Source: Scortum barcoo
Lineage: Eukaryota; Chordata; Actinopteri; Centrarchiformes; Terapontidae
Reading direction: 5' to 3'
DNA length: 64,000 nt
Assembly (NCBI GenBank): GCA_023238725.1
Contig: CM041536.1
Location: 1-64,000, forward strand
Each line of letters starts with the position of its first letter. Within the stretch, counting starts at the first letter, position 1. This document shows, one piece after another, positions 42,823 through 54,903 of the stretch. The position numbers were made by a program, and so were the translations under genes. Under the pieces are notes generated by a model. That model made no database searches. It was given only the letters and a program-made list of their open reading frames with translations, and was not told the DNA's origin.

Positions 42823-44688
42823 CTATATCTGACAAATGATGAAAGCATCCAGGGAGCATTCACGTGTCACTCTCCAGACGCCGTTTTCTGACAGCATGGT
42901 GCAGCCTGTATCCTGGATGGATCTGTCTGGCTGCCCTTCTCCCCATTTGGTAAAGGTCAGAGGTCGGTTTTTCAGATCGGCCTCAAAGTTCCCTTCTGCT
43001 TTGTTACTGTTGACGTTGATCCAAGCCGTTTTGTGAACATCCCCAAACACTTGAGTCAACATGCTGTTCTCCTCCTCGTTCTGGGGCAAAGCCAGCTCTA
43101 AGCCTCGTTGGGAGCAGAAGTCGACGGCTGTGGAGAAAGAGCCTCTCTGCTTGTAGGACACAAAGTATTTCTGACCAACTCTTCGGACAAAGTCAAAGTT
43201 TAATAGCTGAAAAAATACAACAAGCAACAAGTCAGGAATAAATGTCCAAATGAAAACATCTGTTCTCCATGCTCAAAATGAAATTGTCATCTTCGCTCTC
43301 AGCCTCTGTTCAAAAATTTTTGCCAAAACATGTTTGTTCTTTCTCTGACACTAAAATATCTGACTTTGCTTAAGGTTCATACACAGGTGAAATACATTTG
43401 GCTCTATTTGCTGATCAAAAACATTTAGGAATATTTGCATTTTTTACACATTCCAGGATTGCACCATCCACAAATAATAATACAGTATTTATGTATATAA
43501 ATACATTAAGATTAATGATGCCAAGTATTGCAGTATTTCACTATTTTCACAATATTTCTCTTTGCACCTTTCTCAAACAACATCCTGCAAAGAAAGGAGA
43601 ATACATTAACGTAAACTATGCCGAAAATCAGTATTGACAAAACCTTGTTCTACAAGAAATCGAACAAAGTACTCTCTTTTGAACGGACATAACTGTTCTC
43701 CATTCACATGAACTCACTTCCTGTAACACTCCCTTGTAATGGTTGAAGAGGATACTCACCAATCTCTAACTTAGCCAGGTGGGTCTTTAAAGGTTTGACG
43801 TCCTCACTCATGAGATCAAGCAGACCTGGATCAAACAGATCAAGTGAAGTTACCAAACTGGCAGCAACTTGGATCTGAGGCTTATTTTCACATTTTGTTA
43901 TTCCCTTTTTCATCCTCTGAACTCAATGAATGATGAATCAACCAGACTTGTCTAATTTTTCACTCTTTTCTGAGATGCATCTGCCTTGAGATAAGTATCA
44001 CAAAGTGAATACAGATGGAATGATTGAGCACACAAAACAAAAATAACAAATTATTCAACGATAAAAATAAGTGTTAGTGTTACTGTTTTAAAGGGGTGTT
44101 TGAATTAATACTGCACTTTAGACCAATTTAAAGAAGACAGGTCAAAGTAAACTCAGCTGGGGACATGATGCATTGAATGTTATTCCCCGTCCAATTAAAA
44201 CTCCTACATTTGATGCCACCTGTTTGTAGCGCAGGCTAAAAATGTCACATCTCAGGCCGAGATTACTGTGACAACATTAGCGGTTATTGTCTTGTAACTT
44301 TTAAATGCCCCTTCCAAATACATAAAACTGTTTTCACAGGCTGTTCAGCACTTCAGACACAGCATCAGCAAAAAATAGTTTCTGTTGCTGAGCTGGAATA
44401 CAACAGTGTATCTCTGTCCTAACAATTAGTTCTTCCACGTGTGCTGAAACTTCTTCGTGCAGGACAATGATGACACTGAAATTTTCTCAAGTTGCATCAC
44501 TGCTGCATCCTCCATTATTTTAAATGACAGACAACAGTTACTCAGCTGGTGAAAGTAACTATATAAAATATATAGTATAAAATCTAGAAAATATATAACC
44601 TTTTCCACACAGGTCCAGGCGATCCACGCTCTCCAGGCGCTCCTACGGTGCAAGGAAAGAGACATCAGAAAACATTAAAATCCACAAC

Positions 44689-45174
44689 TGTCAGGGTCCC
44701 TGTGTTTTTCCCTTCCTCTCCCTTGTGTGTGTGTGTATGTGTGATTATTTCCCCTTGTCTGTGTTTTCACCGAAGAAGACAAGGAGGTTACTCCAGGTCA
44801 TCCATCACCACACTTGGCCCCATCAACACACCTGCAATAGATCTCCAATCAAGCCACCCCCAACCTCTGCTGTATTTAAGACCGGCTCCTCCATTCTCTG
44901 CCAGACTGTCTGTTATCATCATTGGTAACTGTGTGGCTTAAACGTTTGTTTTGTTACTCTGCCTGTCTTCATTCCCCTAGACTCTTAGTCTCCCGCGGCT
45001 TATCTTTCTCTCGGCCTCGTCGCTCTCACACTGAGCTCTTGTCAGTCACTGACACCCAGCCCCCTGGAAACAACCACACTGCACTTAACTTGAAAGAACA
45101 TTAAACCTCCATTTCATTCACAAACTAACTCTGTCTCTCTGGTCTGTTCTTGTGTCTGTGTTCTGGAAACCTTA
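44689..45174 (+). mobile_element. Candidate solo LTR in collectin 3 intron
   Basis: Starts TGTCAGGGTCCC; has TATTTAAGACC as a TATA-like box at about 44873 and CATTAAACC as polyadenylation-like signal. Direct ACAAC repeats flank it (44684-44688 and 45175-45179), a 5-bp target-site duplication size typical of Gypsy LTR elements. The right end is TA rather than CA, so the boundary is not certain. Confidence 0.45.
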
Positions 45175-45389
45175 ACAACTTCACTAGTAGTTCTGTCAGG
45201 CTGTAATGTTTGTTTTCTATGTGGAAAGCTAAATGTTGTATGGATAAAAATTGACAGACATCTTTTGCTTTTCTCAGACCACCACCACATTGGAGGTGCC
45301 ATGATTCAGACAAAAGATGACCTGAGTCTGGACAGAACAAGTGTTCCTATGAGCCCGATTGTGGTAGTAAATGTTGTCAATAGTGTACC

Positions 45390-45933
45390 TGTGTCAGGGT
45401 TGGGTGCAGGGTGAAGTAAAGTTTGGACCCAGGATGCAGAATGAGGCCTGGAGGCAGAGTAGATTAAATGACTCTTTATTTAGGGAATACAGGTAAACAG
45501 GAGGACACTAGAAGTGGTGACATTGACGACACAACAAGGAACAAAGGAAAGGGATCGGTATATATATATACACTGTGGAGGACAGGAAAGTGGAAACAAG
45601 TGAGGAGACTAACAGGACAGGTGAAACTAATAAGGGAGGAGCAGAATAATCAGAGGCGGGAAAACACACAAGGACAGGAAGTTAAGTGGCAGACAAGTGA
45701 GGAGAGGAGGGAATATAAAATAAAACAGGCAGTGAGCAAAACTGGAGATGAGAAACAACTGACACAGGACACAGGGAACGAGAGACAAGAAGGACACAAG
45801 GAACATGAAAAAACACAAGGAAGACCCTGAACACACTGAACACAATAACCACAAGACAGGATAACACAAGGAACACCAGACTGAGAAAACACAACGGGTG
45901 CAAGAAACACAAGGCAACAACAGGGTATACGAC
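45390..45933. repeat. Interspersed repeat next to collectin 3 exon 1 donor
   Basis: Purine-rich stretch starting near GTGTCAGGGTTGGGTGCAG. Internal parts (GGAACAAAGGAAAGGG, GGAAACAAGTGAGGAGAC, CACACAAGGACAGGAAGTTA) match 35580-35760 in the collectin 2 intron. It reaches the exon 1 donor and may have altered it to GTCGTA. Confidence 0.55.
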
Positions 45934-46301
45934 CAGGTGGTCCAGGTAGTCCATGTAGTCTGGATGGCCCAGGTGGCCCAGGTGGTCCATAATCCTGAGG
46001 TGATCCAGGTGGGTCAGGTGATTGAAGGGACCCAGGTGGCACAGAACATTCTTTGTCACCCGTGGGACTAGGAAGACATGTTTGGTGACTGTAGCCTGTG
46101 GGAGCCATCAGACAGAGGATGCACAAAAGGAGAAACATCCTCTTCTTCAGAAAGCAGAACATCATAATAATTATTAGAGTTCAAACAAAATCTATATTTC
46201 ATTTTGGTTCTTTAAAATCATATATTATATTATATTATATTAGATTAATTCAGAGTCAATCAAATGAAATCAAAGATGGGCATTTCAGAATTAAATCGTT
46301 A

Positions 46302-46987
46302 GCAAAGATGAATTACAACTTATTACAAATTAAGCATCTCCAGTTGTTCCCAGCTCGTGATAAGACTTCAGGAAAACTGCTGAGATTTTCATTGCAATAT
46401 ACAGACACAAATGTGCTAAATCAAATTTCCAAAGTGCAAAATTAGAATTCCCTTGTAAAAGGTATTAATCACACTACATCTAGTACTTAATCGTAACAAA
46501 CAGAAAGGGACTTACTGTATTAAAGACGAGTGCTCAGCAGTTCAGAGTAAACACCAGATGTTGTTGTTTATGTTGGCAATGTCATTTGGTAAATTATACA
46601 GAAAATCACCAGTGACAATGTGAGACTGCATCATTAATTGTGGATGTCTTTTCTGTAATTTCTTTAAAACACACACACACCATGTTTACACGAACTTTAC
46701 ACTTTCACCACTTTGAAATAGATTTTTTCTTTTTTTGTGTAAGGAAATACAAACTTTAGCAAAGACGAATTACAACTTATTACAAATTAAGCATCTCCAG
46801 TTGTTCCCAGCTCGTGGTAACACTTCAGGAAAACTGATGGGATTTTCATTTCAATATACAGATACAAATAAATCAAATTTGCAAAGTGCAAATTAAAATT
46901 CCATTATGTCTTTTTCAAGTATGTAAAAGGTTTTAATCACATTACATCTAGTACCTAATAATAATAATAAAAGGAAAGGGACTTACT
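46302..46987 (-). repeat. Tandem duplication of collectin 3 first-exon region
   Basis: The segment 46302-46530 is repeated at 46760-47000, each with AATTACAACTTATTACAAAT and with a first-exon donor (CTTTAATACA/GTAAGTCCC at 46516; TTTCATACA/GTAAGTCCC at 46987). It gives two parallel 5' exon candidates for collectin 3. Confidence 0.7.
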
Positions 46988-46999
46988 GTATGAAAGAGG

Positions 47000-47394
47000 A
47001 GCGCTCTGCAAGACGTGCAACTTATGACTGAGAACGTAGTGAGAGTGCATGTATGAGAAACTCAGTTCAGAGTAAACAAATGATGTTGGTTTTTGTGTTG
47101 GTGACATAAATTATACATAAAATAAGATGTTTCTTCTTCAGACAGCACAACTTATCATGTCATGCCCTAAACCTCAGCCCGTCCCCTACACTCTGCTACT
47201 GCCAACCAGCTAACTGCTCTTTTACTATAAAGGGGACCCGGCTGCTGCTTAGCAAAATTACAAATGTTTGCTGTCTTGGCTGCACAATAGTGAAACGAGC
47301 TCCGTGTTGACATCCAAACAGCAGGAACTCCACACATTTTCTATTCATGACTAAAACTAAAACCTCATCTGTTCAAACTGCAGCTTGGCCCATT

Positions 47395-47429
<35 letters not shown>

Positions 47430-49382
47430 AAGTTGCCCCATATTTTATGATTTCTAAATGTAGCACTTGAAGCAAATTTGATGAAGTTAATGGATGTGTT
47501 TTACTTGCTGTATCTACTTGTGCCTCATTCTTATAATTTTGGGGTTGTATCCAGATAGTTAGATGCATATTACTTTGGAAGAATCACCTGAATAAATTTC
47601 ATAGAATTTAAAGTTTCCATGTGGAGATTTCTTGTAAACAAACAAAAATGATGTCAGCATTCAACAAAACTTATTGTGTGAGGTGCAGGAAATGTGCTGA
47701 ATACATTTTAAATGTCAAAGTGGATTCTTCAAATATTTCAGATCACACATGTTTACTTACATGTTTCCTAACTAGTAGTCTTCACCTTCACCACTTTGTT
47801 TATGCATTGTTACACCACTTTGCATGTTAGCACCATGGACTGTCGATCAGTGGAACAGTGTGAAACCAGCAGCTGGCATGTGTGTGTGCTCTCTCGCATG
47901 TACATCCTCTTAAATAGGACCTGCTCATAAAGACATTGCTTCATAACACAACTAGCAGTCAAAAACCAGAGCAAATCCAGAGCACCTTAAAATTTGTATT
48001 CTATTTGAAAAATGGGAGCCAGGAAAGCATTTAAGATACTACCTTAAATCTGGAGTTAACACATTTGTGTACTTCAGGAAAAGCAATAGTTGGCACATGT
48101 ATTGTACTGTGAAGTGATTTACAGGGATTTCAATAAGAATCATGAGATCTATACCTTGAATAAGTCAAATCATCAAAAAAAAAAAAATGTAACACAAAGA
48201 CTTTCACATCATGTTGCATGACTTATTCAGGTCACGATTTTATCCAAAGAGTCATCACAGAAACTGCGCAATATAAGGACACAGGCAAAAGCAGATTGTG
48301 GTTAAGTACCACCATAAGCCCAGTCTACAGTCAGATTAAATCTGTTAACATCTAACACAGCAGACACAGCACAACTGAGTGGAGAAATGCCTTAAAAGCA
48401 ACAATATTAATTCTAGCAGTCCTAAAGTAAGTTACCTCCTGAAGTGCACTTTGTTTTGTGCATGTTTTATATTGGATGTGAGTTTAGTTTTTACAAACGC
48501 AGCAGACTTAATGTTCTTATTTATACCAGAAACAATTTTGCTCCAGACAAATATGAGTAGCTTATATCAAAATTTGAGATATATACAACAAACAACAGCT
48601 AAATGAAGTGTCACAACACTTCAGCACAACTTAATATATATATATATTTCTTACGTTCCTCAAAGAATGTAAATATGTTTGTATTGCTTTATTTTGTTCA
48701 TGAATGTTGAAAAATAAAAGTGAGGGGTACTTACAGTACCCAGTATCCTGCTTTTGTTACACACATAGCATTTTGGTTCACGCATCATTTTTCTTGTTGC
48801 ACACAGATTTAGGATTTAACACAATATTATGTCTATAACTCTGAGTGAAGTTCTGTCAGTAATCTTTTCAGAGTCAGAAACAGTAGACCATAACCTTGAT
48901 CTACCATTTACCGTGTGCTTCTCAATCAAACATACCCCCATCTTGAAAAAAAACAAAACATAATTTATAGAAATGTGTAAAACATGCCAGAGTGTATCCA
49001 GCTACAATCTGACATGTGGTTGTGTGAGATATTGAAGGTAAAAAAAGAAAAACAAAAAGAAAAAACAAACATTACGGAACAGATATCTTTATTGATAGAT
49101 GAAAATTATCTCTTTTGTAAATGATTGCTTCGACACAGGCTTTGCTGAGAGGAATTTAAAAACAAATCTGGAATAAATGTCAAACCCCACTGCAAATTGT
49201 CACTGAGGAAACATGAATGAATTCCAATTGAAACTTTTGTAACACTACTTGTGTATCTATGTTGCTTGAAAGTAAAAAGGTAGAAAAAGTTATAATCAAT
49301 GTGTCAGTTGCATAAAGCAAAAAAAAAAAAAAAAAAGTATCACTAAGCCACGGCAGCAGGTAACTCAAACGTCATCAGAAAT
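47000..49382. other. Intergenic; CA microsatellite, no gene seen
   Basis: AT-rich with a (CA)n microsatellite at about 47396-47426 and poly-A runs at 48175-48187 and 49319-49336. No coding sequence recognised. Confidence 0.5.
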
Positions 49383-50419
49383 TCACCCTCTGTAATTGTA
49401 ATTATAGCTGTTTCTGCTGTAAATATCGTAAGCCTGTTTTGTCTGTACGGCTGTGATGATGATGACAATAAAGCAAATAAGGATTATGACAGAAACCAGG
49501 ACTGTGGCAGCGATGTTGAGGCAGCGGGCAGTGGAGCCATAGTGACGGGCACCATCCAGATCTCCAGCCATCTTCCGGTCTCTGGCCTGGAGAGACCAGA
49601 GAATAATGATTTTATAAGAGTCAGAGTTTTGCTCAAGGGAACTTAAACTGTCAACATAGAGCACAGGCTTTACAAATACGTTTGTTTTCTCCCTTTTCTC
49701 ATATAGTGGGGGTCTTTTTTTCACATAAATGCTCTATCTCTGATCCTTTGCCCTCAAGAATGCCAAGCAAAGTTAATAAAACATTATTTTAAATAATTTA
49801 TTAATATATATATATATCGTAATAATATGTAAAATCTTACATAAGAATATTTAACATTTTCTCTGAATGATTCTCGTCATGGTCTTAACGTCTTATTTTC
49901 CTGCAAATATTTCTTAAAGCTTTTCATCTTTTTTCCCACTTACTCCATGTTGTCTTAGTGAGAACTGATGGTTGATATTAGCCAGATATTGGTACAACTC
50001 TTTTTAACATGAATGATGTAATTCTTAATAAAGAAATTCAGAACTATTACACATGAACTAACCTTGATGGAGAAGATGAGAGCTGCAAGTCCAAGGCAGC
50101 AGAGGTTTGAGTAGACAAAGCAACAGAGGGACCAGATGATGTGGTCCTTTGGGGGGTCAGAGTTGATGTTCACAGTGGTGTACTGAACCAGTGCAGATGG
50201 CCCAGGCTGTCCAGGATATCCAGGCTGTCCAGGCTGTCCAGGATATCCAGGCTGTCCAGGCTGTCCAGGCTGTCCAGGATATCCAGGCTGTCCAGGCTGT
50301 CCAGGCTGTCCAGGATATTCAGGCTGTCCAGGCTGTCCAGGATATTCAGGCTGTCCAGGCTGCCCATCATACCTCCCCTGTAGTGGAACGGCCTCACTCG
50401 GGTAACCTGCAGGATTCAT
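49383..50419 (-). CDS. IFITM/CD225 (dispanin-like) protein, copy 2
   Basis: Coding exons 50419-50063 (119 codons) and 49586-49383, phase 0, 186 aa. The CD225 domain is nearly the same as copy 1 (KDHIIWSLCCFVYSNLCCLG, ARDRKMAGD, second segment with VSVIILICFIVIIIT). The N-terminal QPG repeat is 18 residues longer than in copy 1 and includes QPEYPG units. The pairs NPCC/NLCC and SLF/SLC differ, adding a Cys to the first membrane segment. Expected membrane antiviral role as copy 1. The upstream flank at about 50690-50790 matches the copy 1 upstream region, so promoter was duplicated too. Confidence 0.88.
50197..50365. repeat. CCAGGCTGT/CCAGGATAT coding minisatellite in IFITM 2
   Basis: Same 9-bp unit as in IFITM 1 but more copies. 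Codes for QPG/YPG or YPE repeats on the minus strand. Confidence 0.85.
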
Positions 50420-50469
50420 CGCTGTCTGCTCAGCTGTGGTCTGGAGTGAAAGGTACAGGAAACTATGCA

Positions 50470-51290
50470 AGAACCCAAGCGTCAGTATTTCCTTTTGAAG
50501 TTTTCTTAGGTTGTCACGTTTTTTTTTTCACCCAAAGCCAATAAGGCAAAAACAAAGCCAGCAGACTTGTGTTGGCTGTTACTTTGACAAAAGAAGAGTA
50601 CACAACTCTTTATTTCTTTAAACATGTCATGTGGAGGGACAAGTGTGCAGGGTCAATTCAAAATAAAGTACCTTCTGTCCATTAAACTGTCCTTTAAAGT
50701 TTCATCAACTGTCATATTTAATAACCAGAAAAAACAGACAGGGAGTCACTCCTCACCTGTAAAAGAGCATTCATAAATTAGGTGATGGTGTACAGTAAAA
50801 TATGTCTGGATCAAAGAGCCTAAAACACTTCATACCTGTTAGTAAATGAGAAAATTACAAAAGGGCAGTGCAAGTGTATAAATTAATATTCCATTTTACT
50901 GTATCATATTGTCTTATTGAAATAACTTTTTCATCCATAAATAGTATAACCTTCATTTTGAACAATTCAGATCACAGGGTCAACACGAGACATGCAATAT
51001 GTCAAAATTAATGTCTAAGAAGCTTATAAAGAAGAAGTAATAACACTTTATGAATACTGTCAAGCTTTATTTTGCATAGGAATAAAAGAAAAAGTAGGTT
51101 ACTGCATGTTAAAAAAAGTTACATTACTTATAGGTATTTAGTTACTTTCAAGATAGACTTTGATTTGTGCTGAAGATAGGATTCTTGATTCTTCCAAGTG
51201 CAATAATAACAAGTCTCTGTAGCAATGTGTGACTTGTATAAAGAATTGGATGTGTGATCAGACAGTTTCATTTATGAATGAATACTGTTT
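50470..51290. other. Intergenic left of second gap
   Basis: AT-rich, holds the IFITM 2 upstream flank. Otherwise nothing seen. Confidence 0.4.
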
Positions 51291-51790
51291 NNNNNNNNNN
51301 NNNNNNNNNNNNNNNNNNNNNNNNNNNNNNNNNNNNNNNNNNNNNNNNNNNNNNNNNNNNNNNNNNNNNNNNNNNNNNNNNNNNNNNNNNNNNNNNNNNN
51401 NNNNNNNNNNNNNNNNNNNNNNNNNNNNNNNNNNNNNNNNNNNNNNNNNNNNNNNNNNNNNNNNNNNNNNNNNNNNNNNNNNNNNNNNNNNNNNNNNNNN
51501 NNNNNNNNNNNNNNNNNNNNNNNNNNNNNNNNNNNNNNNNNNNNNNNNNNNNNNNNNNNNNNNNNNNNNNNNNNNNNNNNNNNNNNNNNNNNNNNNNNNN
51601 NNNNNNNNNNNNNNNNNNNNNNNNNNNNNNNNNNNNNNNNNNNNNNNNNNNNNNNNNNNNNNNNNNNNNNNNNNNNNNNNNNNNNNNNNNNNNNNNNNNN
51701 NNNNNNNNNNNNNNNNNNNNNNNNNNNNNNNNNNNNNNNNNNNNNNNNNNNNNNNNNNNNNNNNNNNNNNNNNNNNNNNNNNNNNNNNNN
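51291..51790. other. Assembly gap, 500 N
   Basis: Exactly 500 N, a fixed-size scaffold gap. Confidence 0.98.
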
Positions 51791-52806
51791 GCAAATTTAA
51801 AAATACACATTTGATAAAAATCCACGCCTCTACCATGAGTGGGTGGTACGATGACTGGACCGTGGTGCGTTACGGCAGATGCCGTAATCGCGTCACTGGT
51901 CCAGTCCCCATGAGAGCCGACTGGGGGAGGGCCCGTGCACCACCTGCCTCCTATGGGAGGTGGGGCCCCAACCCTCGTCCTACCCTAACCCCTAACCCCT
52001 AACTCGGAGGTAGGCTGGTCCCAGTGGAGATCTGCCGCAGGTTCCTGGTGACAGAATGCTTTCTTTCTTTGTCCCTTCACCTAACCCTACCCCTAATACA
52101 CACTGACACTCAAATTAAAGCAAGATAAATATAATTACTAGACCATGAAAATAGTTCTACTCCAAAGGTGGAAACACACTTTTACAACACATTTCTGTAT
52201 ATACTTTTTCCAAGCATAATATGGGAATAGAAAGCTGCAGATGATGCATATCAGCCAGTCGATTGCCTTTTGCTCCCCAGATCAACTGCCCATTTCATGG
52301 ATGGAGTCATTGAGCCAACTTAAACTTCCTAATCCATACCCCCTCTTCATAGTAAGAAAATACTGACTGGCTCTAGATATTTTTCTGTAATCTTAACCAA
52401 TAATCTCATTGCTGTCAAAGTTTAAAACTCTCTCTCTCTCTGCTACTGTCAACTGTCCTCAGTCAGATCAATGGGACTCTCCTCCAGCCAGTTCACCTCA
52501 TAATCTTAATATTTAGTTATATCAAAATGAATTATACCATCATTTTTTACTGAAATATGAAATATCTTCCCTAACCCCGCTGATATTCATTTTTAATTCT
52601 TATTCGCTCATGTCTTGCCTTCATAGACTGAACATATTAATTTCTGCACAGAAAGCGATACCGAATAATTACACTCATTTAAAGGCTGAACACAATCAAT
52701 GTATTGTCGATTATCAGTATTTATCCAGGTGATCTAACAAACCAGGCAGAAAACTTTAAGTCAAACACAACTTTATTGATTTATTCTCAGTGTTTGCATG
52801 TTGACT
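51791..52806. other. Intergenic with degenerate telomere-like repeat
   Basis: At 51979-52004 it has three near-TAACCC repeats (CCCTAACCCCTAACCCCTAA) within a GC-rich piece. No gene. The same kind of run occurs at about 63184-63203. Confidence 0.5.
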
Positions 52807-54803
52807 CTAATAATAAGAGTCCATGATGCGTCTCATGCTCATGAACCTCATGTTGCTCATGCCCATGTTCATGAAGTTCCTGTACTCTCCAGGCCTCATG
52901 TACATCATCCTGCCTCTGTAGTGGGGCTGCTCGTACATCAGCCAGTGTCCGTCCATCACCTGACAGGACATGCAGTTGGACATGCGGTAACGATCCATGA
53001 TGTTGTCACAGTCGTCCATCAGCTCGTGCATCATGCCTCCAAAGTTCTCCCTCTCGTAGATCCTCATCCTGTATGAGCCGCGGTACTGAAACACATCAAT
53101 AACAGATCATCAGTAAGACAATGATTGATTTCCTGTGAGGCCTGAACATAAGATTAAGCTCTGCTGTGATTGCTCAGATGTGGTCTGTACTGATTCACAA
53201 CGGTAAAGAAGGTTTCAGCACTGTGCTGTGATTGGCTGTGTAGTTACCATGGGGATCATACGGCAGGACCTGATGCAGTCGCTCATTCCCATCATGCTCA
53301 TGTAGTCGGAGTACTCGCCTCTCCTCAGGAAGTACTGGTTGCCCATGAAATTGGTGCGGTCATAGACCATGAAGCAGCCTCTCTCCACCCTGCAGGAGTG
53401 ACACCTGCTAAGGTAGGACGACATGTCGGCACAATCGCTGCTGCACTCGTAGGAACGACCCTGGAAGTTCCTGTCCTCGTAGAAGACGATCTGACCATGA
53501 GAGAGACACCACAGAACACAACATGAGGATAAAACACATAGAAATCTATTGCTCATTGGTTCTTATTTTCCTGAACATCATGATATTTATTGTGTGGTGG
53601 AAACCTGTGGACATACAGACAAATTAAGAGTGAAAATATTGTCTTTCAGGAAAGTTTTCCTGGATCTTATGTGGAATCATTCACATGGTATCTGGTGGTA
53701 ATTTTTAGAAACCCAATTTATTCTGAAAATACCATCAGATATGTAGTGACTCTGACATAAAGACAAAAGAAAATACCTCTTGTATATGGAATATTAATAA
53801 TGTTTTTTGCTGTTTTGATCATGTACATGCATTTATTATATTAACACTAGCTCTCTGTAAAATCTAGAATAGACTTTCAAATCCTTCTCCTCATCTCCAA
53901 AGCCCTTCATGGACAGTCATCATTGTATCTGAAAGAGCTCATAGTTCCTGTTACCCCCCAAACTACAGGTTCCGGCAGCAGAACTGGATCCAGAGATTTC
54001 AGCTATCAAGCTCCTCTTTTGTGGAGTCTGATCCAGTTTGGGTTGGGGGGCAGACACCCTCCTCATATTTAGGAGTAGGCTTAAAACTTCAGTCAGTGCT
54101 GGCTCAGGTGAGTCCTGAACGTCTCTTAGTTTGCTGCTATAAACTGAGACTGCTGGGAGATTTCCCATGATGCACTGTGCTCCTCTCTCCCCCTGAACTC
54201 CTTCATCTGACTTTGTTACTCATCTCGCAGGTTCCTAAGGATTGTTGTTGTGGACTGCCTGCTGTCACTGGCCCGCCCATCCACCACTGCTACTACTATT
54301 ATTTTTTTGGCATATTTCTATTCTTATCGGAGTTTCTGTGGATTTTTTTTTTTTTGGGGGGGGGCGCCCAACTATTGCCTGGTTCTGCTTGAGGTTTCTG
54401 CCTCTTAAAGAGGTTGTGTTTGCTTATGGTGGGAATTGTTGGCTCTCTGTAAACATTATTAACAGATTGGTCTAGATATGTTTCATATGTAAAGTGTCAT
54501 GACATGACTTTTATTGTAAGTTAGCACTATATAAATACAATTGAATTGAATTAAACAATGTAATTGAATAGTAAATTCATTTAAGTGACATTTAAGTAAA
54601 ACTAAATGATTATTAAATTATTAATTAATACTTAAATTCATCATTTACAACTTTCTAAGCATTTATGAAGTGATTTGATACCAAAGCAAGGTTTAAAAAC
54701 AGATTTTAAAGAAATGTGTTTGTAGAGAGAAATAGTTTGAGTTGGAAGTGAAATAGATGAAAGTTGTTCTCACCCTGCTCATGTTCATGCTGCTGGAAGT
54801 CAT
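52807..54803 (-). CDS. crygm: Gamma-M crystallin, gene A
   Basis: Exons 54803-54774 (10 codons), 53490-53248 (81 codons) and 53085-52807, all phase 0 with GT/AG borders, giving 183 aa. Exon 1 is MTSSSMNMSR; exon 2 has two Greek keys (IVFYEDRNFQGRSYECSSDC and CFMVYDRTNFMGNQYFL); exon 3 has two more (YRGSYRMRIYERENFGG and WLMYEQPHYRGRMMY) and ends RRIMDSYY. It is Met- and Arg-rich and has one Trp, as fish gamma-M crystallins do. Role: structural, high-refractive-index protein of the lens. TATAAA lies at 54902-54897, about 94 bp above the ATG; AATAAA follows the stop at 52777-52772. Exons 2-3 are almost the same as in gene B. Confidence 0.95.
53900..54560 (+). mobile_element. L2-like LINE/SINE 3' end in crystallin A intron 1
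   Basis: Fish-typical 3' section that reads TTCTGCTTGAGGTTTCTGCC, then TAAAGTGTCATGACATGAC and ending ATACAATTGAATTGAATT. Interrupted by poly-T and a G run. No ORF. It explains the long first intron of gene A. Confidence 0.6.
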
Positions 54804-54896
54804 GTTGCCTCTCTGGTTGCTGGTCAGCTGGTTGCTGATGTTGCTGCTGTTGTTGCTGGTGTTTGCTGTGTGTTACCTGTGGAGCAGCTGCTGCTC

Positions 54897-54902
54897 TTTA
54901 TA
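54897..54902 (-). promoter_or_regulatory. TATA box of crystallin gene A
   Basis: Minus-strand TATAAA 94 bp above the start codon, in a short purine-rich lens promoter-like region (GAGCAGCAGCTGCTCC downstream). Confidence 0.75.
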
Positions 54903-54903
54903 G

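Larger units (their letters stand above)
42823..46138 (-). pseudogene. Collectin copy 3, decaying collagen region and frame breaks
   Basis: Exons: 46138-45934, 44642-44600, 43825-43760 and 43206-42823. Signal: MFLLLCILCLMAPTGYSH. The first exon keeps a three-residue period but many Gly are replaced (GDK ECS VPP GSL QSP DPP GSP QDY then GPP GPP). The second exon is 43 nt and ends in phase 2, whereas the neck exon needs phase 1. The lectin exon has one extra base at its start (CTATTAAAC for CTGTAAAC), so it reads out of frame. The lectin sequence itself (QPD, WRV) is otherwise intact and open from about 43200. Probably pseudogene; an unusual splice or an assembly error is possible. Two candidate untranslated first exons lie at 46516 and 46987. 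Confidence 0.72.

Noticed and set aside
47396..47426. (CA)n run as a functional element
   Set aside because: Ordinary dinucleotide microsatellite.
51229..52002. Open frames across the second N run
   Set aside because: Same artefact of the 500-N gap; the ends do not resemble a protein.
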